Shown piece after piece: positions 15,570-23,356 of a DNA stretch of 26,414 nt (positions within the stretch are counted from its first letter, which is position 1; each line of letters starts with the position of its first letter). Under the pieces are notes generated by a model. It worked only from the letters and a program-made list of their open reading frames with translations, did not search any database and was not told the origin of the DNA. Where the stretch lies: assembly GCA_040904625.1 (NCBI GenBank), contig JBBDTC010000203.1, positions 1 through 26,414 of the forward strand, in the 5' to 3' direction. Made by a program: the position numbers and the translations under genes. Origin of the DNA: JACKNG01 sp040904625. GTDB taxonomy: Bacteria > Pseudomonadota > Gammaproteobacteria > Ga0077536.

Positions 15570-16889
15570 TCAGAATTTCATCTCGGCCCACACCCATACA
15601 ATGGTTGCATCCGCCGATGGCGGGCCTGCCGTATTACGCGGCCCTGGATCGGCGTCGTAGAAAGCGGCTTTGGTGCCGACCACGTAATGCTGCATGAAAC
15701 TCTTGGTCAATTCGAGATCCAGCTCTGTGCCGTAATCGAAGCTCCCGGCATCGGAGTTCAGATCGTGGTAGCTGATGATGAACTTCATGTCCCAAGCGAG
15801 TTGGGCGACTCCGGTGACGTAGTAGTCCTCTACGCCACTGTTTGGCGTCACGATGAATCGATCGGCCCAGCCCTGGAATGCATGGTTGGTGCCTAGAATC
15901 GTGACGAACGCGCCATTCCGTCGGCCGCTGCCGCCGAGCTTCTCGTAGCTGAATTTCGCCATTATCGATTTGATGTAGCGTGGCAACTTGCGGCTGAACC
16001 CAGCTTCGAACAGTAGGTAGTCCTCGGAATAGTCGAATGTGTTTTCGGCGGCATCGTACTGATGCGCATACTCGGCCGTGTACAGCACACTCCAGAATTC
16101 GCTCAAGGGATAAGTGCCGTTGCCGCGCAGTCCGAGCGTGTTCGACGAGAAACGCGGCGCATTGTCGAAATCCAACAGGTAGGCGTAGGCTTCGAGGTGC
16201 AGCCAGGGCAGGCCCAGATACTTGACGTTCACGATGTGGGAGTCGCTCTCGAAATTGGACAGGGGCTCGGGGGCATCCTCACCAAAGATGCGATTGACGT
16301 TCCAGATATAGCCGTAATCGACGATCAAATTTTCGAGCGGCACGACGGCCGCCGTCACCGCGTCCTGGGTCTGCCAGTTCTGCCGCCACAGGACGGTGCC
16401 GAGGTAACGATGAAATGGTGCGTCGCGATGCGTGTAGATCTGACGACCGGCCTTCAGCGTGATTCGTGGTTCGGGACGATAGGACAAATAGCCCTGATTG
16501 ACCTCGACTCCTTCGGGATCGGCAATGGTCGCGAACTCGCTATTGCCGGTTCCTGAACCATCGTGGTAGTCGTCGATGCCGAGCGCACCGATGGCCTCGA
16601 ACTCCAGATAGGCGCCAAAACCGTGGAAATCGCCCGTGCGGTAACCCAAGGTCGCACGCACCGTCGAAGCCTCGGCCTGCTCCAGCGGCAAGCCGTTCAC
16701 TTGGATGTCATCGTCGACTTGCTCGTAGCGCCAGCGCAGCGAGAATTCGGGGGTGCCGCCGGTCAATGCGGTCCACAAGCGATCAACGACGGGCGCCTCA
16801 GCCCACCCGGCCCGCGGCATCAGCGCGACACCGAGGATCAGTCCGACGGCAGGAGACATGGCACCCGTTCGGCATTTGACGCTGGTCAT
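15570..16889 (-). CDS. Outer-membrane beta-barrel protein (alginate-export/porin-like)
   Basis: This 439-residue protein begins with a signal peptide (about 1-31: MTSVKCRTG, hydrophobic core, then GWAEA with a likely AxA-type cut near residue 31). The rest consists of alternating short strands rich in Tyr, Trp, Asp and Gly and ends in Phe (WVWAEMKF), the C-terminal signal of outer-membrane barrels. Phrases such as FSLRWRYEQVDDD and LKAGRQIYTHRD fit the alginate-export-like barrel family. It probably lets a solute cross the outer membrane; the solute is unknown. ATG 16889 with AGGGAG upstream is preferred over the open frame to 17051, which would hide the signal peptide. Confidence 0.8.
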   Translation of the reverse strand: MTSVKCRTGAMSPAVGLILGVALMPRAGWAEAPVVDRLWTALTGGTPEFSLRWRYEQVDDDIQVNGLPLEQAEASTVRATLGYRTGDFHGFGAYLEFEAIGALGIDDYHDGSGTGNSEFATIADPEGVEVNQGYLSYRPEPRITLKAGRQIYTHRDAPFHRYLGTVLWRQNWQTQDAVTAAVVPLENLIVDYGYIWNVNRIFGEDAPEPLSNFESDSHIVNVKYLGLPWLHLEAYAYLLDFDNAPRFSSNTLGLRGNGTYPLSEFWSVLYTAEYAHQYDAAENTFDYSEDYLLFEAGFSRKLPRYIKSIMAKFSYEKLGGSGRRNGAFVTILGTNHAFQGWADRFIVTPNSGVEDYYVTGVAQLAWDMKFIISYHDLNSDAGSFDYGTELDLELTKSFMQHYVVGTKAAFYDADPGPRNTAGPPSADATIVWVWAEMKF

Positions 16890-16977
16890 CGTGAATGATC
16901 TCCCTGTCGAGAACGGCGTCTCCGATTCTTTCCACTGGCAGAATGCCGGCGGCCTGGCCGAGAAACCTGACCGTAGG

Positions 16978-17002
16978 ACGGGACGCGCTATGCGCGTCCC
17001 GT
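16978..17002. terminator. Strong hairpin between thiolase and porin genes
   Basis: ACGGGACGCGC (16978-16988) and GCGCGTCCCGT (16992-17002) make a perfect 11-bp stem with a 3-base loop, 46 bases after the thiolase stop. On the plus strand it is followed by AATTTT; on the minus strand, in the direction of the thiolase, there is no T-run. It may end or protect the thiolase transcript. Confidence 0.5.
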
Positions 17003-17047
17003 CGCAATTTTGTACGCCTCCCAGAGCATCACGCGTCATCGCTGCAG

Positions 17048-18286
17048 TCAACGTCCGATGATGTTGACACAGGTCACAGCTTCCTCGATGCCAACTAGGC
17101 CGCCGCCGTTTTGCGCGATAGCCATCGTCGCGCCCTCGACCTGACGGCCGTCCGCTTCGCCGCGCAGCTGCAATACTAACTCGTAGATCTGCCCGAGTCC
17201 GGTCGCCCCGATTGGGTGGCCCTTCGACTCGAGCCCACCCGAGGGATTCACTGGCACACGCCCACCGAGACGGGTTTCGCCGCGCGCCGCGGCCGGGCCG
17301 CCGTCGCCGAGTGCGCAGATACCGAGTGCCTCGAGTTCGATGATCTCGCCCATCGCGGTCGCGTCGTGGACTTCGGCGACATCGATGTCGGCCGGGCCGA
17401 CACCGGCTTGGGCATAAGCTTTTTGTGCGGCAAGCCGACTCGCGTGTTGCTCGAACTCGGTGATGCCGCGGTTACTGCCCGATTGGATCACGCTCGCCAG
17501 CACACGGCAGTCGCGTGCGCGGCTGCCGTTGATCCGTGCGAGACCGGCCGCGCTGCAGACGATCGCGGCGGCCGCACCGTCACTTATTGGGGAGCACATC
17601 GGCAGCGTCAATGGATAAGTGATCGGCGCAGCATTGAGCACCTCGTCGACGGTGAACGGGCGCTGATACTGCGATTTCGGATTCTTCGTCGAATGGCCGT
17701 GATTCTTCGACGCGACTTCCGCGAGTTGGGCTTGCGTCGTACCGAACTCACGCATATGCATGCGACAGAAGCCGGCGTAGATGTCCATGAATACGCTGTA
17801 CGGACGCGGCGAAGTCGACCCTTCAGGGACCTCGACGCCCGCGGCCATCTCGGCGAAGCGCGCGACGCTCCCGTCGACGTCATGTACGTCCCAGGCGCCG
17901 TCGAAGGCGCTGAACATGCGCGCCTTGTCCGCAGAGAACATTTTCTCCACGCCGATAGCGAGGACGATATCCGCGGCTCCGGCCTTGATATAGCTGACCG
18001 CCATGTGGAAGGCGGTGGACGCCGTGGCACAGGCGTTCTCAACGTTGATCACCGGTACTCCTTCTATGCCGTGGGCGCGGAGGGCAATCTCGCCACGCAC
18101 CATGTCCTGGCCTTCCATGTGCCCCTGTACGCAGTTGCCGAAAAACGCGGCTTCGATCTGGCCACGCTCACAACCGGCATCGGCGAGAACCTGGCTCAGC
18201 GCATCACCGGTCAGATCCTTCAGGCTGCGCTCGAGATGTCGGCCGAAATGCGTCATGCCGACACCGGCGATGTATATTTCATTCAT
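17048..18286 (-). CDS. SCP-x/lipid-transfer type thiolase (acetyl-CoA acetyltransferase family)
   Basis: This 412-residue thiolase-fold enzyme has the nucleophile Cys86 in NACATAS, His306 in EVHDATAMGE and His356 in GGLESKGHPIGATG. The C-terminal part reads AQNGGG where classical thiolases have a second cysteine (CxGG); this is the SCP2/SCP-x branch. Members cleave or form beta-ketoacyl-CoA, often of branched or steroid side chains, in the cytoplasm. ATG 18286 (MNEIYIAGVG) is the family start, with AAAGG upstream; the frame is open to 18394. It is divergent from the nitroreductase. With the nearby dehydrogenase and ligase it suggests a beta-oxidation set. Confidence 0.85.
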   Translation of the reverse strand: MNEIYIAGVGMTHFGRHLERSLKDLTGDALSQVLADAGCERGQIEAAFFGNCVQGHMEGQDMVRGEIALRAHGIEGVPVINVENACATASTAFHMAVSYIKAGAADIVLAIGVEKMFSADKARMFSAFDGAWDVHDVDGSVARFAEMAAGVEVPEGSTSPRPYSVFMDIYAGFCRMHMREFGTTQAQLAEVASKNHGHSTKNPKSQYQRPFTVDEVLNAAPITYPLTLPMCSPISDGAAAAIVCSAAGLARINGSRARDCRVLASVIQSGSNRGITEFEQHASRLAAQKAYAQAGVGPADIDVAEVHDATAMGEIIELEALGICALGDGGPAAARGETRLGGRVPVNPSGGLESKGHPIGATGLGQIYELVLQLRGEADGRQVEGATMAIAQNGGGLVGIEEAVTCVNIIGR

Positions 18287-18425
18287 CTCTTTATCCCTTT
18301 CAGTTATTGTTATATGCACGCAGGCCCGATCCAGTATCGACCCTATGTCCACCAGCTTATTCCCCATCAGCGCGCAAAGATTGCGCCAGATCAACTCGGA
18401 ATTTTACAGGCTTGATAACAAGTGA

Positions 18426-18442
18426 AACCCTGAAGCAGGGTT
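18426..18442. promoter_or_regulatory. Inverted repeat in the thiolase-nitroreductase divergent region
   Basis: AACCCTG (18426-18432) and CAGGGTT (18436-18442) are exact inverted arms around AAG in the 234-base divergent gap, 78 bases before the nitroreductase ATG. This could be an operator shared by the two divergent genes. The regulator is unknown. Confidence 0.4.
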
Positions 18443-18520
18443 CTGCTGCCCGATTATCGGCATGACCGGAGACCGGGATAACATGCTTATTTCCAGCAAC
18501 ACGTCCAGGAGGATGCAGCT

Positions 18521-19309
18521 ATGGAATTCAAAGAAGTCATTGGCCGCCGCCGCACGATTCGCTTCTTCGACCCGGACAAGCCCGTCGAACGCGAGAAAAT
18601 CCAGGTCATGCTCGAAGCCGCCCGCCTCTCATCCTGCGCCGTCAATGCGCATTGGCTCAAAGCCGTGGTCTCCGAGCGCGATAAGATTCCACAGGAGAAA
18701 CTAGATAAACTCAAAACGCCGGTGGCCGACATCGCGCTCGACCTCGCCCCGGTGCACATCTATTTCTTCGTCGATCTCGGCGTCGTCAACCGGGTCAAGG
18801 GCGCGCGACTCAAAGAACTCGTGGATGTCGGAGCACTACCTCCGACCCACGGCTGGAGCCATCGCTTCGTCGATGATCTCGTCTATCCTCAGATTCTCAA
18901 GCCGCTCACCGAAGCGCCGGCATACGTCGCCGCAGCCGCTGCCGATGCAGGTATGGCAGCATGCCAAGCCATGCTCGCCGGCGTCGACGAGGGCCTCGGC
19001 GTGGGGATGAATACGCCTAATCCCGAGATCATCCAAAGCGTGTTCGAAGTGCCAGACGACTGGATGTCCCTCTGGGTGCTGCTGGTCGGGTACCCGGCCG
19101 AATCCTGGGAAGCAGGCGGACAGCGGCCGCGGCCACCATTCGAGGAGCAGTACTTCGAAGGGAAATATGGCGTCCCGTTCAGGCGCGACGAGGCGGTGGT
19201 CAGCAAATTGAAGGCGGCCAATATGATTCAGCGCCAGGCCGTACCCAATGATCCCGACCGCAAAGCCGAGATAAAGGCCTTGGCCGAACGTCTCGGATTG
19301 CCGCTCTGA
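18521..19309 (+). CDS. Nitroreductase-family FMN oxidoreductase
   Basis: This 262-residue protein fits the nitroreductase fold. The N-terminal FMN-phosphate motif RRRTIRFF is followed by DKPV, the first helices by AARLSSCAVNAHW, and the late segment LWVLLVGYPAE is the usual closing strand before the C-terminal arm. Such enzymes use FMN and NAD(P)H to reduce nitro groups, quinones or enones, or to desaturate ring compounds; the substrate is unknown. GGAGG lies about eight bases before the ATG. The 121-residue gene follows after six bases, so the two are likely co-transcribed. Confidence 0.85.
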   Translation: MEFKEVIGRRRTIRFFDPDKPVEREKIQVMLEAARLSSCAVNAHWLKAVVSERDKIPQEKLDKLKTPVADIALDLAPVHIYFFVDLGVVNRVKGARLKELVDVGALPPTHGWSHRFVDDLVYPQILKPLTEAPAYVAAAAADAGMAACQAMLAGVDEGLGVGMNTPNPEIIQSVFEVPDDWMSLWVLLVGYPAESWEAGGQRPRPPFEEQYFEGKYGVPFRRDEAVVSKLKAANMIQRQAVPNDPDRKAEIKALAERLGLPL

Positions 19310-19315
19310 ACGCCG

Positions 19316-19681
19316 ATGGAGCCTTTGGAGCTACTCAAATACGAAAGCGTGCGCAGCTGGCTCGACGGCTTGCGCGAACATTGGGGCGGCGATCCGCAGA
19401 CCGATGATCCCGACCGCCTGCCGTTGCTGGCGGCATTCTGCCGTTTTGCCGCCGTCGAACCGGACACGATCATTGCGGAATGCCTGCGCACGAACAAAGC
19501 AGGCGATCGCCGCATAAGCATCAAGGGTCGCCGGAAGTATGCCCAATTGATCGATGAATTCCAGGCTGAGGGCGATGGTTCGCGCCTACAAAAGGCCAAG
19601 CGCGGCAACACCATACGCAGCTTTCTCATCCACAATGGCATCCTGCTTGCGGCGGGAGCCCAGATGGTCAAGAAGGACTGA
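19316..19681 (+). CDS. Unrecognised 121-residue basic protein
   Basis: This 121-residue protein follows the nitroreductase stop by six bases, with no strong ribosome binding site, so it is probably translated by coupling. It is mostly helical in character, with a basic second half (GRRKYAQLID, QKAKRGNTIRSFLIHNG). The pattern weakly recalls the SAM-like core-binding domain of tyrosine recombinases, but no catalytic domain follows. I do not recognise a family. Its codon use looks like that of its neighbours. It could be a small DNA- or RNA-binding protein, or a domain left from a larger gene. Confidence 0.55.
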   Translation: MEPLELLKYESVRSWLDGLREHWGGDPQTDDPDRLPLLAAFCRFAAVEPDTIIAECLRTNKAGDRRISIKGRRKYAQLIDEFQAEGDGSRLQKAKRGNTIRSFLIHNGILLAAGAQMVKKD

Positions 19682-20063
19682 GCGGGCTGGAACGGGGGCG
19701 TGCGAGGCCGTCAGATTTGGATCAAAGCCGCTCCAGGGGTAGGGTTCTCCAGCGCCGTCGCGTCCGACTGCCATCCATGCGTAGCGCTCGACGCTGCGGG
19801 CACCTGACCAGCGGCGAACACGGGGCAGGACGCTGGCAGTCGTCGCGGCTGATTTTCTTGGGATTGGAAGCGCGATTTTGCGTTGCAGCATGAACCGTGC
19901 CGCGCTCTGCCTGATGGTGTGGCTGTCTGCTGGCCGAGCCGCGCAAGACAGCTTGGCTTGAGCTATATCAATTACTGGCAGTGCAGTCCGGCCCAAGCTT
20001 GTTCCACGAATGCAGCTCGCGCAGCGAGTTGCACCATACCTGAGACAAAGGGAGGAAGGGAAC
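19682..20063 (+). other. Intergenic region before the acyl-CoA dehydrogenase gene
   Basis: This 382-base gap has no gene I can support. Open frames crossing it look like chance GC-rich frames. It ends in a very strong ribosome binding site, so a promoter for the dehydrogenase gene probably lies within it. Confidence 0.5.
20051..20055 (+). promoter_or_regulatory. Ribosome binding site that fixes the dehydrogenase start
   Basis: GGAGG in a purine-rich run lies eight bases before ATG 20064 and outweighs the in-frame start at 20010. Confidence 0.75.
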
Positions 20064-21374
20064 ATGGCCGCAACCGCAGAATCCATCTCCGGCGCCGGAC
20101 AACCTGCCGAACACGTACGCATAGCAAACTGGGCCGCGACGCCGCGGCCGAAGCTTGGCCCGCTCGGCGCGGAGCTGCCGCTCGACGCGGAAGAGAGCGC
20201 CATCGTCGATACGCTCAGGCGTTTTGCCGAGCAGGAGATGCGCCCGCTCGGGGTGCAGCTCGATCGTATGACGCCGGAGGCCGTGATTGCGCCAGATTCG
20301 CCGTTGTGGGCTTTCTATGCGAAATTCAACGAGCTCGGTTTCAATGTAGATGCGATCCTCTCGATGGAACCCGCGCAGCGTGCGAAGATCATCTGCCTGT
20401 TCTACGAGACGCTCGGCTGGGGTGACTCCGGCCTGGCCATCTCGATCGGCGCTTCGACTTTGCCGCGCTATCTCTCACGCTTGTTCGGTAACGACTACCT
20501 GGCCGAATACTGTGCCGACGACAAGATCGGCTGCTGGGGGATCACCGAGCCCGATCACGGCAGCGACACGCTCGATCCCGATCAGGTCGCGGCGCACGCC
20601 TCCGGACAGTATGGGCGGCCGAATTGCGTCGCGACCTTGAAAGCCGATCGCATCGTGATCAACGGGCAGAAATCGGCCTGGGTATCGAACGGTACGATTG
20701 GCCAGGTCTGCATCCTCTACTGCGCGGCAGACAGCGGCGCAGGCCCCGATCCGAAGCATGGCGCGGTCATAATCGTACCCTGTGACGCCAAGGGTGTGTC
20801 GAAGGGCAAACCGCTCGACAAGATGGGTCAGCGCGCCCTGAACCAGGGCGAAATCTTTTTCGACCAGGTCGAACTGCCGATCGAACACCTGCTCGCCGGG
20901 CCGGACAATTTCCAGCGCGCAGTCTATGCCATCCACACCGAGGCCAATGCCTTGATGGGTGCGACTTTCACCGGCGTTGCGCAGCGTGCGTATGAACTTG
21001 CCCATGCGTATGCCCATCAGCGCCGCCAGGGTGGGGTGCCGCTAGTGCGCCATCAGAATGTCATCTACCGGCTGTTCCAGATGTTCCGCAAGGTCGAGGC
21101 GGCGCGTGCGTTGACACGGCGTGTGGTCGCCTACAACACCTCTGTCGAGCAGCCAGCGCTGCACGCGGCAATGACCGCGAAGATAACCGGCACGCAGACT
21201 GCGTTTGAAGTCGCGAACGAGGCTCTGCAGCTCTTCGGAGGCAATGGTATGACGCGCGAATACCCGCTGGAGAAGCTGCTGCGCGATGCCCGCGCGTCGC
21301 TGATCGAGGATGGTTGCAACGAGATCCTGGCCTTGCTCGGTGGCAATGCACTGGTCGATCCGGAGTTGTTATGA
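20064..21374 (+). CDS. Acyl-CoA dehydrogenase
   Basis: This 436-residue flavoenzyme would make the alpha-beta double bond in an acyl-CoA, using FAD. Domain order is normal: an N-terminal helical domain, a middle beta domain with GITEPDHGSD (159-168) for FAD and substrate binding, and a C-terminal helical domain with ALQLFGGNGMTREYPLEKLLRDAR. The likely catalytic base is Glu415 in IEDGCNEI, where most relatives have YEGT. The N-terminus is somewhat long (about 30 residues before the first helix). It is followed after 97 bases by the acyl-CoA ligase on the same strand. Its substrate cannot be deduced; the YEGT change suggests an unusual acyl group. Confidence 0.9.
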   Translation: MAATAESISGAGQPAEHVRIANWAATPRPKLGPLGAELPLDAEESAIVDTLRRFAEQEMRPLGVQLDRMTPEAVIAPDSPLWAFYAKFNELGFNVDAILSMEPAQRAKIICLFYETLGWGDSGLAISIGASTLPRYLSRLFGNDYLAEYCADDKIGCWGITEPDHGSDTLDPDQVAAHASGQYGRPNCVATLKADRIVINGQKSAWVSNGTIGQVCILYCAADSGAGPDPKHGAVIIVPCDAKGVSKGKPLDKMGQRALNQGEIFFDQVELPIEHLLAGPDNFQRAVYAIHTEANALMGATFTGVAQRAYELAHAYAHQRRQGGVPLVRHQNVIYRLFQMFRKVEAARALTRRVVAYNTSVEQPALHAAMTAKITGTQTAFEVANEALQLFGGNGMTREYPLEKLLRDARASLIEDGCNEILALLGGNALVDPELL

Positions 21375-21471
21375 ACGCGCATCGAGCAAGCACCTCACGT
21401 CGGGCGAGGGACCGGACTCCGGGAGGGTTTCGCATAGTCTCGTACGGCCGCTCTAACGGAATAACCAGCCT

Positions 21472-23073
21472 ATGACCGAAACCGCCCCTGATCCCCTGAT
21501 CCTTGCCCATCTCATCGCGGCGCATGTCGCCGAGCATCCCGAGCTCGACGTGCTGACTTTCGTCGATGTAGCGGCCGACGGCCGCTTCGTCGACGAGACC
21601 AGGACCTACCGCCAGCTCTGGCAGAACGGTCAGCGCGTCGCCGCAGCGCTCGATGCGGTCGGCATGCAGCCGGGCGATGCGTTCGGTGTGGTGATGCAGA
21701 ACCATCCCGAGTTCGTCGATGTCATGGTCGGTTCGTCGATCGCGGGCACGGTGTTCGTACCCATCGATCCTCGTACGCGCGGCAAGAAGCTCGCGTTCAT
21801 GCTCGATTACTCACAGTGCCGCGGGCTCGTGATCGGCGACTATGCGCTCGCCAACCTCGCTGAGATCGCCGCCGACTGCCCGCGGCTCGAATGGGTTTGG
21901 GTAGTCGGTTCCAACGCGGTGCCGGTGGCGGCGCTCGAACAGCGGCCGTTTGCCGAGATCCTCACTGGTCCGACACCCGCCATCGCAATCCGCGTGCAGG
22001 CGGCCGAGGAGCCCATGCAGATGCTCTATACCTCGGGCACGACGGGTGATCCCAAAGCTATCCTCTCGCCCTACGCCCGCTTCGGCTTCGTTGCGAGCCT
22101 CGGCGAGGTGCTTGGTTTGCGTCCGGGCGACCGTCCTTACACCGGGTTGTCGCTGACTCATGCCAATGCCCAGCTCATCACGCTCGGCACGACCCTCGCG
22201 ATGGGCTTGCGTGGCGTGATCAGCCGTCGCTTCACCAAGTCGCGCTTGTGGGACATCACGCGGCACTATGGCTGCACCACGTTCAACCTGCTCGGCGGCA
22301 TGACGACCGCCATCTACAGTGAGCCCCGGCGGGTCGACGACCGTGACAATCCCGTGCGTTTCGTCTTGAGTGCCGGCATGCCGGCAGCGATCTGGACGTC
22401 TTTCGCGGAACGTTTCGGCGTCGACATCTACGAGTTCTACGGTGCGGCGGAAGGCGGGCTGACCTTGAATCCGCCCGGGGCGGGACCGGTCGGCAGTATC
22501 GGCAAGCCGCCGGCGAGTCTGGTTGGGCGGATCGTCGATGAGGACGATCGCGAGTGTGCACCGGGCGAGCCAGGCGAGATCGTGTTCCGCAACGCCGACG
22601 GGACTTGCCCGGCAGTCGCCTATTTCAACAACGCGGAGGCGACCGCGGCCAAGATCCGCGGCGGCTGGCTGCGCATGGGCGATATCGGCTACCGCGATGC
22701 CGACGGCTGGTTTTATTTTCTCTACCGCAAGGGCGGAGGCATTCGACACAACGGCGATTTCGTCAACCCGGCTTTCGTCGAGAAAGAGCTCGCCGAGCAT
22801 CCGCAGGTCAACGACGTGTTCGTCTACGGCGTGCCTTCGGCGAACGGGGTGCCGGGAGAAAAGGATGTCGTCGCGGCCATCGTGCCGATCGCCACGGCAG
22901 ACTTCGATGCGGAATCCGTATTCGCGTGGTGCCGGGCGCGACTCGAAGCGAGTTTCGTGCCGTCTTACCTACAAGTGGTCGATGAAATCCCAAAGACGGC
23001 GTCGGAGAAGCCGCAGGAACGCTTTCTGCTCGATGCGTTTGCGATGGATGCAGGAAATGTGTTCAAGGGATAA
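21472..23073 (+). CDS. Acyl-CoA synthetase/AMP-dependent ligase (FadD-like)
   Basis: This 533-residue protein activates a carboxylic acid as acyl-AMP and then as acyl-CoA. Core motifs are visible: the P-loop YTSGTTGDPKA (186-196), the A5 motif EFYGAAEGG, the hinge region GDIGYRDADGW followed by RKGGGIRHNGDFVNP, and the catalytic Lys513 in PKTASEKPQER, where EK replaces the usual GK. Length is normal. The enzyme resembles CaiC- or FadD-type ligases for carnitine-like, fatty or steroid acids; the exact substrate is unknown. It follows the acyl-CoA dehydrogenase on the same strand and probably supplies its substrate. Confidence 0.9.
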   Translation: MTETAPDPLILAHLIAAHVAEHPELDVLTFVDVAADGRFVDETRTYRQLWQNGQRVAAALDAVGMQPGDAFGVVMQNHPEFVDVMVGSSIAGTVFVPIDPRTRGKKLAFMLDYSQCRGLVIGDYALANLAEIAADCPRLEWVWVVGSNAVPVAALEQRPFAEILTGPTPAIAIRVQAAEEPMQMLYTSGTTGDPKAILSPYARFGFVASLGEVLGLRPGDRPYTGLSLTHANAQLITLGTTLAMGLRGVISRRFTKSRLWDITRHYGCTTFNLLGGMTTAIYSEPRRVDDRDNPVRFVLSAGMPAAIWTSFAERFGVDIYEFYGAAEGGLTLNPPGAGPVGSIGKPPASLVGRIVDEDDRECAPGEPGEIVFRNADGTCPAVAYFNNAEATAAKIRGGWLRMGDIGYRDADGWFYFLYRKGGGIRHNGDFVNPAFVEKELAEHPQVNDVFVYGVPSANGVPGEKDVVAAIVPIATADFDAESVFAWCRARLEASFVPSYLQVVDEIPKTASEKPQERFLLDAFAMDAGNVFKG

Positions 23074-23117
23074 GTGAGCCAGGGCGGCCGCATTATTTAA
23101 GGGAACTCTGCAAAAGT

Positions 23118-23160
23118 TGAATCCGCCCGTGGTTCGACAGGCTCATCACGAACGGATTCA
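23118..23160. repeat. Inverted repeat after the acyl-CoA ligase gene
   Basis: TGAATCCG (23118-23125) and CGGATTCA (23153-23160) are exact inverted arms, with an inner TTCG (23133-23136) / CGAA (23149-23152) pair. The centre, GGTTCGACAGGCTCATCACGAA, resembles a dispersed intergenic repeat that I know from many proteobacterial genomes. It lies 44 bases after the ligase stop and next to the MITE-like element. Confidence 0.6.
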
Positions 23161-23161
23161 G

Positions 23162-23329
23162 CTAGCAGCCTGTCGGACTCAGGCCGCATCTACTGCGGCG
23201 GTGGGATAGCGGCCCAAATAAGCGCGCATTCTCGTTAAATAGCCCCACTATTCGCCTCGAACGCGCGCTCATTTTGCCTCGCTCTCCCACTCGCCTCATC
23301 ACGATGCCCTAAGTCCGACAGGCTGCTAG
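23162..23329. repeat. Palindromic MITE-like element, copy 2 (intact ends)
   Basis: Perfect 18-bp terminal inverted repeats, CTAGCAGCCTGTCGGACT (23162-23179) and its complement (23312-23329), bound a 168-base element with no gene. Its core (23233-23256), read on the minus strand, matches the core of copy 1 at 21 of 24 positions. It lies between the convergent ligase and narK genes and may also act as a two-way terminator. No transposase is nearby. Confidence 0.8.
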
Positions 23330-23356
23330 ATGGCTCATATCGCGTACTTTCCCAGG

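Noticed and set aside
17216..18415. 399-codon plus-strand frame over the thiolase gene
   Set aside because: It is the antisense shadow of a thiolase with all catalytic residues; no domain is visible.
19586..20203. 205-codon minus-strand frame across the gap before the dehydrogenase gene
   Set aside because: It has Ser/Arg/Ala-rich low-likeness sequence, overlaps two plus-strand genes and has no ribosome binding site.
21811..22800. 329-codon minus-strand frame within the acyl-CoA ligase gene
   Set aside because: It is the antisense of a ligase whose core motifs are all in the plus frame.
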